From CBFIGX01 sp965662265 (GTDB taxonomy: Bacteria; Bacteroidota; Bacteroidia; Flavobacteriales; UBA7430), in NCBI GenBank assembly GCA_965662265.1, contig CBFIGX010000013.1, forward strand, positions 1 through 39,306: 39,306 bases of DNA, in the 5' to 3' direction. Both the position numbers and the translations under genes were made by a program. Shown piece by piece: positions 8,888 to 15,642 of this stretch (position 1 is the stretch's first letter; every line of letters begins with the position of its first letter). The notes under the pieces were generated by a model. It worked only from the letters and a program-made list of their open reading frames with translations, was not told where the DNA came from and made no database searches.

Positions 8888-10144
8888 TTACTTAGCCATT
8901 GATTTTAAATCGCCACCAGAAGGCTGTTGATAAACTTCCAATCCAAACTCTGGTGCAGCAGCATATAGATGATCAAAAATATCAGACTGTATGTTCTCAT
9001 ACGCTGCCCAATCTGTTGTTTTTGTAAAACAATACACCTGAAGAGGTACACCATATTGTGTTGCCTCGGTTTGGTAAACCATACGAGTTAAATCTGGATG
9101 AATACCCTCTAAACTTTCTATATAGAGTTGGGCGTATACACGAAAAACACCGATATTTGTAAGATGTCGACCATTTACTAGGTATGTTTTATTGAAGCCC
9201 CCCTCAGAATTGTGGGCATCTATTTCGGTAACTTTAGTTTCTATATAAGATGTAATAAGTTGTATGTTTTTGAGCTTAGAAACCATTTCTTGGTCGCAAA
9301 ACTGAACAGAGCCAGATTTTAAAACGACGGATCTTTTAATTCGTCTACCGCCAGCCTCAGCCATACCTCTCCAATTTTTAAATGAGTCCGACACAAAAGA
9401 ATAAGTGGGTATAGTTGATATGGTCTTGTCCCAATTTTGAACCTTAACGGTATTTAGGGTTATTTTGATAACATCACCGTCGGCACCATACTTAGGCATA
9501 GACACCCAATCCCCTACTCTAATCATATCGTTTGCAGACAGCTGAATGGATGCTACAAAGCCTAAAATAGTATCTTTAAACACCAGCATGGACACCGCGG
9601 TTAAGGCTCCTAAAGCTGTTAAAATTCCTTGAGGATCTTTATCAAATACCTGAGCAATAACCAGTACACCTCCAACAAAATAAGCTACTAGCTTTGCCAA
9701 CTGAAAGTAGGAATCTATAGGCTTGTCTTTAAGTGATTCGGTTTGTTTAAAATAATGTTCAAGAGTATTAAAAATTCCGATGACTAAAAGAAGTACTATA
9801 ACAATCATGTATGCTTGAGCAAGCCTAATCACAAGAGGAACAAATTCAGGATAGCCAGAAAACACATATGTTGCCGCGGCTTGAACTACTAGGGCTGGCG
9901 CTAGATGAGCTAAGCGATCAAAAACTTTATTTTCTAGCAGTACATCATCCCATACTACCTTTGTTTTTTTTATCATCGATGTAATGATACGGACGAATAC
10001 TTTTTTAGCAATACGATCCGCGATATAACATAAAACAATTAGCAATGACACTTCTACTAGTAATTGTAAAGGCTGAATAATGGTCTGATCTACTCCCATT
10101 TCAGCAAGCCATTGATAAACAATATGATCGGTTCTTGTTTTCAT
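8888..10144 (-). CDS. MscS-family mechanosensitive channel (YbdG/MscM-like)
   Basis: This 418-aa protein has the size and layout of E. coli YbdG. Several N-terminal transmembrane segments span about 25-185. The pore-lining helix and beta-domain follow at about 185-270, recognisable from ALTAVSMLVFKDTILGF and then LSANDMIRVGDWV, the most conserved MscS stretch, with VKVQNWDKTISTIPTY after it. The C-terminal alpha/beta vestibule follows. MscS-type channels open under membrane tension and release solutes on osmotic downshift; YbdG-type members give small conductances. The gene starts with ATG 3 bp after the stop codon of the UMF1 transporter gene, so the two are almost certainly co-transcribed. 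An osmotic-protection role fits a marine lifestyle, but this is inference. Confidence 0.9.
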   Translation of the reverse strand: MKTRTDHIVYQWLAEMGVDQTIIQPLQLLVEVSLLIVLCYIADRIAKKVFVRIITSMIKKTKVVWDDVLLENKVFDRLAHLAPALVVQAAATYVFSGYPEFVPLVIRLAQAYMIVIVLLLVIGIFNTLEHYFKQTESLKDKPIDSYFQLAKLVAYFVGGVLVIAQVFDKDPQGILTALGALTAVSMLVFKDTILGFVASIQLSANDMIRVGDWVSMPKYGADGDVIKITLNTVKVQNWDKTISTIPTYSFVSDSFKNWRGMAEAGGRRIKRSVVLKSGSVQFCDQEMVSKLKNIQLITSYIETKVTEIDAHNSEGGFNKTYLVNGRHLTNIGVFRVYAQLYIESLEGIHPDLTRMVYQTEATQYGVPLQVYCFTKTTDWAAYENIQSDIFDHLYAAAPEFGLEVYQQPSGGDLKSMAK

Positions 10145-10147
10145 ATA

Positions 10148-11512
10148 TTAATTATTAATATTCGTTAAATATTCACCTTGTTCTATTCCTTTCTTTTCGT
10201 CTACCTTATCTAACAACAGATATCCCACAAAGAAAAATACAAAAATAACAGAAATTCCAATTCTTTGGGACTCAAAAGCTGCAGTAAGTACTCCTAATAG
10301 AAAAGGTCCTGCAAAGGCGGTAGCTTTACCAGAGAATGCAAAGAAACCAAAGAATTCGTTTTTCTTAGTCTCTGGCGTTAACCTTCCCATTAAAGAACGA
10401 CTGGAAGCCTGGTTTGGACCAGAAAATATGCCAATAAGGATTGCAGAAATCCAAAAAATATTTTTTGAAGTTAACCAATTAGGAACTACCGAACCACCTA
10501 AATAATACTGTAACCAAGGCCTTAAATCTGGTGCCATAACTGCTAACAACATTGCTATCATTAATCCTAGCAAGGTTACCTTGATGGTTCTCTTTCCTCC
10601 TACTTTATCATCTAAATATCCCATTAAAAAGGCGCCCAAGCCTGCGGTAATATTTAGCACTATTCCTAGTATCATAATCTCATCAAATGAAAAACCTAAA
10701 GTACCCGCAGCATAAATTCCTCCAAAAGCGAAAATGGTTACTAAGCCATCGTTGTAAACCAACCTAGCTATTAAAAATTTCAAAATTTGAGGATAAGATC
10801 TAAGCTCTTTAGCGGTAGTTTTGAACTCTTTTAGTGTTGACTTCGCATTTTTGAATAAGGATTTAGTATCAGGTTTTCGATCACGAACAAAAAGAAAAGT
10901 TGGAATACTAAATAGGGCAAACCAAATTGCCACTAATAAGTTGGTGGCCCTTATATTTTCGTAGGCAGCTTCCTCTCCCTTTCCAAACCCTAAAATAGGT
11001 GTGTCAATTTGCACTAAAAATAGCATTGCCAAAGCTAAAGCTATCAACCCACCTACATATCCTAACGACCAACCATAGCCAGATATTCGACCAATATTTT
11101 TGGAATGAGAAATATCGGGTAAGTATGCATTGCAGAACACTGAGCCCATTTCAAAACCTATATTGGCTATAACGAACCAAAAAAGTGCTTTGTACACCTC
11201 CCCAGGCATCACAAAATATAAAATCGTGGTTGCTATAATTGTTATCCAAGTAAAAGCTATCAAAAAGAGTTTTCTATAGCCGCCTTTATCAGCCAAAGCA
11301 CCCATAAGTGGCGATATTAACGCAACAATTATAGCGGTAATTGAAACTGCATGCGACCACTGCTGCGTTCCTACAATTTCGTTATCCGCAATTACTGTTG
11401 TAAAAAATGTTCCATAAATAAAGGTAACCACCAAGTTGGTAAATGGCTGATTGGCAAAATCGTACATAGACCAAGCAAATACCTCTCCTTTATTATGAAT
11501 CTTTTTAGACAC
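10148..11512 (-). CDS. UMF1-family MFS transporter
   Basis: A 454-aa major facilitator protein with about 12 predicted membrane helices. The N-terminal WSMYDFANQPFTNLVVTFIY segment (about 14-33) is the hallmark of the UMF1 family, related to the eukaryotic vacuolar effluxer Atg22. A GALADKGGYRK loop (about 71-81) is the MFS motif A between helices 2 and 3, and GPNQASSRSLMGRLTP lies near residue 365. Substrates in bacteria are undefined. The start codon is GTG at 11512, reading directly out of the stop codon of the preceding glucosaminidase gene with no base between them, which suggests translational coupling. The mechanosensitive channel gene follows after 3 bp. Confidence 0.9.
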   Translation of the reverse strand: MSKKIHNKGEVFAWSMYDFANQPFTNLVVTFIYGTFFTTVIADNEIVGTQQWSHAVSITAIIVALISPLMGALADKGGYRKLFLIAFTWITIIATTILYFVMPGEVYKALFWFVIANIGFEMGSVFCNAYLPDISHSKNIGRISGYGWSLGYVGGLIALALAMLFLVQIDTPILGFGKGEEAAYENIRATNLLVAIWFALFSIPTFLFVRDRKPDTKSLFKNAKSTLKEFKTTAKELRSYPQILKFLIARLVYNDGLVTIFAFGGIYAAGTLGFSFDEIMILGIVLNITAGLGAFLMGYLDDKVGGKRTIKVTLLGLMIAMLLAVMAPDLRPWLQYYLGGSVVPNWLTSKNIFWISAILIGIFSGPNQASSRSLMGRLTPETKKNEFFGFFAFSGKATAFAGPFLLGVLTAAFESQRIGISVIFVFFFVGYLLLDKVDEKKGIEQGEYLTNINN

Positions 11513-12310
11513 TTAATTTTCCTGTTTTTTTACCAACTCATAATTATCATATTGCTCTAACTTGTTAAAGTCTATTAAGCGCTGAAGTCTTTGAATATAC
11601 TCATCTCCCAACTCGGAATACACCTTCAAATGAGGGAGCAACTGAGATAGCTCTTGTGTTTTCTCCCGTACTGCTCTAAATTTAGAATAAGGGCCTCTAG
11701 CAATAGTTTTAAAATAGGATAAAATAGACTCTGGCAATGTATCGTACTTCTTCACATAAATAGCTTTACCATCACGCTCTTCAGAGGCTTTGATACGAGG
11801 TTCTGATGCATTGTAAGACCAAACGCCAAAAACATTATTAGCATCTCTGTAAAATCGAGAAGTCCCCCAACCAGATTCTATAGCAGCTTGTGCCAATACT
11901 ATGCTAGTAGGGTGTGTTTGTAATTTGGATATCAGATCGTCTATTTCTTTACATTTATAAGTCTTGAACAAAATGTTTATATACTCTTGTTCTTCCTCCG
12001 AAAGATGGTTTTTCTTAGCTTGTAAAGCCAGCACTTTTTTTCTTTCTTGTGTTAATTGATCTTTGGCAATGAGTATGCTAGGAAGCATCATATGAATAAA
12101 GGCCTGCTTTTTGGAATTAACCTCTAGTCCGCTAAGGTCAATAGCATTCTTGTACACATAAGGTGTAACACGCTCATACACTGTTCGGATTTGATCTGGG
12201 ATCCTGGCGTCCACTTCGATAAGGTGGTGGTTGTCTTGCTGCGCTTTGACATAACTACCAAAAATACCCCACAAAAAAATGGCTAAGCCTAGCCCTATTT
12301 TTTTACACAT
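11513..12310 (-). CDS. Bax-like exported glucosaminidase-domain protein
   Basis: This is a 265-aa exported protein (signal peptide about 1-23, ending VKAQ). Its second half is a glucosaminidase domain of the Bax type, with LAQAAIESGWGTSRF (about 140-154, containing the catalytic-type Glu), NNVFGVWSYN, and the IKASEERDGKAIYVKKYDTL segment. Such enzymes cleave N-acetylglucosaminyl linkages in peptidoglycan. An in-frame TTG at 12319 would add three residues; the ATG at 12310 is the better start. Downstream it abuts the UMF1 transporter gene directly. The pairing of a cell-wall hydrolase with a transporter and an osmotic channel may be functional, but no direct evidence is visible. Confidence 0.85.
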   Translation of the reverse strand: MCKKIGLGLAIFLWGIFGSYVKAQQDNHHLIEVDARIPDQIRTVYERVTPYVYKNAIDLSGLEVNSKKQAFIHMMLPSILIAKDQLTQERKKVLALQAKKNHLSEEEQEYINILFKTYKCKEIDDLISKLQTHPTSIVLAQAAIESGWGTSRFYRDANNVFGVWSYNASEPRIKASEERDGKAIYVKKYDTLPESILSYFKTIARGPYSKFRAVREKTQELSQLLPHLKVYSELGDEYIQRLQRLIDFNKLEQYDNYELVKKQEN

Positions 12311-12320
12311 AAGACGCAAG

Positions 12321-12344
12321 ATAGGCTTTTTCTAATAAGCCTAT
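12321..12344. repeat. Small hairpin between umuC-like and bax-like genes
   Basis: An 8-bp inverted repeat ATAGGCTT/AAGCCTAT with an 8-nt loop fills the 37-bp spacer. There is no T-run on the minus-strand 3' side, so it is not a standard terminator. It may instead attenuate, or protect an mRNA end. Confidence 0.5.
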
Positions 12345-12347
12345 TTA

Positions 12348-13568
12348 CTAGCCACTTCTAAAAGCTATAGGTTCTTTTTTCTGGCCCCAAGTTTCGTCAA
12401 GACCTTGAATGCCTAAACGCAATGTATCAGAACCCATTTTTTTATTTATCGTATCGTAAACACGCATTAAGGAAGAGCGCTTGGCCATGTCAATCGTATC
12501 AAATAAATTAAGCTGTACCGCCGCTATAGATCTAATTTCTGAGACGATTACACCAGCTCTTTTATAGGCGCTTTGTTCTCTATAAAGTCTCTCTAATGAA
12601 AGGTTAACGTGTTTTAAAATTTCTATAGAATCGTTGGTAGCTACAGAGAAGCTATGTTCTAGAAAACCATAATGACTATGTTGATTTTTCTTAAACCTAT
12701 TGGTTTGAATAAAAACAGCCACTTTAGCTGCAACAGAATCTTGCTGACGCAATTTGTAAGCACAAGAACTTGCAAAATTACCCAATGCTTCGGCAAGTTT
12801 TTTTTTAGACTGTATTTCGTGTCTAAAAGACCGCGAACACATAATGCTCTTTTTTGCAGGCCTTACCTCTTCTAGTCCCATACTAGGAGTACCTCTTAAC
12901 TCAGTAATGAGTCGTAAACCTTGTACGCCCATATATTTTTTCACCCATGCCGTAGACAAATCTAAAAGTTGGGATACCTGAAAGATGCCTTTGGAATTAA
13001 GCATCTTTGTTTGTCTATGACCTATACCCCAAAGTTCTTCGATAGAAAAATAACGGAATGCACGCTCTATCAATTGGGGGTCGTCTAAAACAAACACGCC
13101 TGTTTTGGTATGTTTTTTGGCAATTTTAGATGCCAGTTTGGCTAGAACTTTTGTTTTAGCTATACCTATAGATATAGGGATTTTTGTTTCCTTAAAGACC
13201 TGCTCTTTCATGAAAATTGCCTTTTCATCTGGAGCGGCTACATCTTTAAAATCTAAAAAGGCTTCATCTATAGAATAAACTTCCATAGCATTACATTCAG
13301 CTCTTAAGAGCTGCATAATACGATCTGACACCTCACGGTAAAAGGATACATTGCCAGAAAAAAGGTGAACCTTATCTCTTTTTATCTGTTCTTTTACCAT
13401 AAAAATAGGCTGCCCCATTTTATACCCCAAAGCCTTTGCTTCATTACTTCGAGCTATAATACAACCATCGTTATTGGAAAGAACCATAACAGGTTTTCCA
13501 ATAAGCTGGGGGCGTATAGAACGCTCACAAGAGGCAAAAAAGTTATTACAATCGGCTAAAGCTATCAT
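12348..13568 (-). CDS. umuC: Y-family DNA polymerase, UmuC type
   Basis: The 406-aa product is a full-length UmuC-like translesion polymerase. MIALADCNNFFASCER at the N-terminus supplies the first catalytic Asp (D6). YSIDEAFLDF near residue 100 supplies the second acidic pair (D-E). Steric-gate and fingers residues FSGNVSFYREVSDRI, the helix-hairpin-helix region IEELWGIGHRQTKML and the C-terminal little-finger domain are all present. An upstream in-frame TTG at 13574 would add two residues, but the ATG at 13568 fits the family better. No umuD-like (LexA-fold peptidase) gene lies next to it, unlike classical umuDC operons, so the processivity/regulatory partner must be encoded elsewhere or be dispensable. 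I see no LexA-type operator. Confidence 0.92.
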   Translation of the reverse strand: MIALADCNNFFASCERSIRPQLIGKPVMVLSNNDGCIIARSNEAKALGYKMGQPIFMVKEQIKRDKVHLFSGNVSFYREVSDRIMQLLRAECNAMEVYSIDEAFLDFKDVAAPDEKAIFMKEQVFKETKIPISIGIAKTKVLAKLASKIAKKHTKTGVFVLDDPQLIERAFRYFSIEELWGIGHRQTKMLNSKGIFQVSQLLDLSTAWVKKYMGVQGLRLITELRGTPSMGLEEVRPAKKSIMCSRSFRHEIQSKKKLAEALGNFASSCAYKLRQQDSVAAKVAVFIQTNRFKKNQHSHYGFLEHSFSVATNDSIEILKHVNLSLERLYREQSAYKRAGVIVSEIRSIAAVQLNLFDTIDMAKRSSLMRVYDTINKKMGSDTLRLGIQGLDETWGQKKEPIAFRSG

Positions 13569-13670
13569 ACCCAAAAATAATCAAGGATTGATATTGGTTT
13601 TTCAATTGTTCAAAACTCTTTTTTTTTAGTGACAATTAATGTCGATAGAACCCGTATTAAGTCAATTATA

Positions 13671-14501
13671 TTATTTCAAAAAAGAGATACTAGCATTGAG
13701 TACCTGTACAAGTGGCTTTGGAAAGTCGCTGTTTTGTGGTGGGTGAGTAACTTCAAAAGTGTGTCCAGCATCAGGAATTTTTAGCAATTGTGAATGTTTC
13801 ACCAAACGATGAATGGTTTCTGCCTCTTCAAAAGGAACACCTATGTCATTAGCTCCATGAATAATCATAAGCTCAGACTTAATCTTTTTACATTGTTCTA
13901 AAAGGTTTAAAGACGCTTCATGCTGAAAATAACTTTCAAAAAATTGAAAATAATGCGGCATAAGTTGATTGGTTCTAGCGTTTAAAATATGGGCAACTCC
14001 CGTTTTTCGCCATTCACTAACATCATCGGGAAAGCGAGATTTAAAATCGCATACCGATGCCCAGGTGATGGTTTTATGAATTCTAGAATCTTGGGCTGTA
14101 CGGAGCAAAGAAATACCTCCTCCTCTGCTGTGCCCTATAAGTGCTAGCTTGTAAAAATTGACGGGTAAATCAGAATGCTCCAACCAATCAATAACCAAAC
14201 CGAGTTCTTGCAGTTCCATCCAATAGTTGTTAGAACCAAAAGCCTCTAAATCTACAAAATCCATAGGCTGATCGTTACTAACACCATTATGAGAAAAATT
14301 GAACTTTATGTAGCAAAAATTATTATTTGCAAAGGTGTCGGCAATTTCATTAGACAAGCCCCAATCCTTAAACCCTTTATATCCGTGGATATAAATAATA
14401 GGTTGGAGCAGACTCTCTACATCTACATATCTGTAATCTATGCTTATAACTTTTCCGTTTAATCCTGGAATTTGAATGGTTTTACAAATCATTGTATTCA
14501 T
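13671..14501 (-). CDS. Alpha/beta hydrolase (dienelactone hydrolase/prolyl peptidase-like)
   Basis: A 276-aa cytosolic alpha/beta-hydrolase. The oxyanion-hole HG motif is in IYIHGYKGFKDWG (about 37-49). The nucleophile elbow is GHSRGG (about 123-128). The catalytic acid is probably in IIHGANDIGVPFEEA near residue 216, and the His in DAGHTFEV near 247. No signal peptide is seen. The substrate is unknown; serine esterase, thioesterase or peptidase are all possible. The start ATG (or a second one three codons in) lies 12 bp after the bshA stop codon, so it may share the bshA transcript. Confidence 0.85.
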   Translation of the reverse strand: MNTMICKTIQIPGLNGKVISIDYRYVDVESLLQPIIYIHGYKGFKDWGLSNEIADTFANNNFCYIKFNFSHNGVSNDQPMDFVDLEAFGSNNYWMELQELGLVIDWLEHSDLPVNFYKLALIGHSRGGGISLLRTAQDSRIHKTITWASVCDFKSRFPDDVSEWRKTGVAHILNARTNQLMPHYFQFFESYFQHEASLNLLEQCKKIKSELMIIHGANDIGVPFEEAETIHRLVKHSQLLKIPDAGHTFEVTHPPQNSDFPKPLVQVLNASISFLK

Positions 14502-14513
14502 TTGAATAAACGC

Positions 14514-15641
14514 TTATTTACGGTTAAAAACAGAGTTGTATACATCCTCGTACAAAGGCAATACTTTTGAAATTTCAAAGGTCTGTGAATGCTTATATGC
14601 TTGTTGTGACATAGCATTATAAAGAGTTGTATCAGAAAGTAATCGAATAGTATCATCAGCCATCTTTTGCACGTCACCTACAGCAGAACAATAACCAGTT
14701 ACACCTTCAATATTTAACTCAGTTAAGCCACCTACATTGCTAGATATAACGGGTACTTTGGCTGCCATGGCCTCTAAGGCTACCAGGCCGAAACTCTCCT
14801 TTTGAGAGGGTAAGATAAATACATCTGATAAAGCTAAAATTCGGGATACATCATTAATTTTACCTAAAAATCTAACATCTTCATTAAACCCCCTACTTCT
14901 ACACAAAAACTCTGCTTGCTCACGCTCAGGTCCATCACCAACTAACAATAACTTTGTAGGCATTATTTCACGCACCTTAGTAAAAACATGAATCACATCA
15001 GACACTCGCTTTACAGGTCTAAAATTGGAAATATGAACCAATATCTTTTCATTTTGTGGCGCAAAACTCTTGTGTAAAGCTTCGTCAAAATCAAAGTGAT
15101 GCAAATCGAAGTCAATAAAGTTCGGGATAACTGCAATAGGCTTTCGAATGGTAAAATGTTCTAATGTCTCTTGTTTTAAACTTTGAGAAACAGAGGTCAC
15201 CGCATCAGAATGATTAATTGAAAAACTAACGGCAGGAGCCAATCCGGGACTTTTACCCACCAAAGTAATATCTGTACCGTGCAATGTGGTTACAATAGGA
15301 ATATCTATACCTTCTTCCAACAACATTTGCTTGGCTAAATAGGCAACGTAAGCGTGTGGTATAGCGTAGTGCACATGAAGCAAATCCAGCTTTTCATACT
15401 TAACCACGTCTAACATTTTACAGGCAAGTCCTAGCTCATAAGGTGGGTATTCAAAAAGCGGATACTCAGCTACTCGAACTTCATGAAAAAAAACATTATT
15501 CATAGGTTCATTTAAACGCACAGGTTGGCGGTAGGCAATAAAATGAACTTCATGGCCTTTATCAGCTAAAGCCTTCCCTAATTCTGTAGCAACAATACCA
15601 GACCCTCCAAAAGTTGGATAACATACAATACCTATCTTCAT
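14514..15641 (-). CDS. bshA: N-acetyl-alpha-D-glucosaminyl L-malate synthase BshA
   Basis: This 375-aa GT4-family glycosyltransferase matches BshA, which joins GlcNAc from UDP-GlcNAc to L-malate in the first step of bacillithiol synthesis. Visible family marks are MKIGIVCYPTFGGSGIVATE at the N-terminus (glycine-rich loop), HVHYAIPHAYVAYLA near residue 94, HGTDITLVG near 120, and the nucleotide-binding ESFGLVALEAMA near 283-294. Bacillithiol is the main low-molecular-weight thiol in many Firmicutes and Bacteroidota. The start codon lies 1 bp after the stop codon of the GH3/beta-lactamase fusion gene, and a hydrolase gene follows after 12 bp, so the three form a probable operon. bshB and bshC are not in the window. 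Confidence 0.92.
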   Translation of the reverse strand: MKIGIVCYPTFGGSGIVATELGKALADKGHEVHFIAYRQPVRLNEPMNNVFFHEVRVAEYPLFEYPPYELGLACKMLDVVKYEKLDLLHVHYAIPHAYVAYLAKQMLLEEGIDIPIVTTLHGTDITLVGKSPGLAPAVSFSINHSDAVTSVSQSLKQETLEHFTIRKPIAVIPNFIDFDLHHFDFDEALHKSFAPQNEKILVHISNFRPVKRVSDVIHVFTKVREIMPTKLLLVGDGPEREQAEFLCRSRGFNEDVRFLGKINDVSRILALSDVFILPSQKESFGLVALEAMAAKVPVISSNVGGLTELNIEGVTGYCSAVGDVQKMADDTIRLLSDTTLYNAMSQQAYKHSQTFEISKVLPLYEDVYNSVFNRK

Positions 15642-15642
15642 A

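Noticed and set aside
13566..13579. TATTTTTG (minus strand) as a promoter for the umuC-like gene
   Set aside because: It matches TAnnTTTG but ends only 3 bp before the ATG, so the transcript would start inside the coding sequence.
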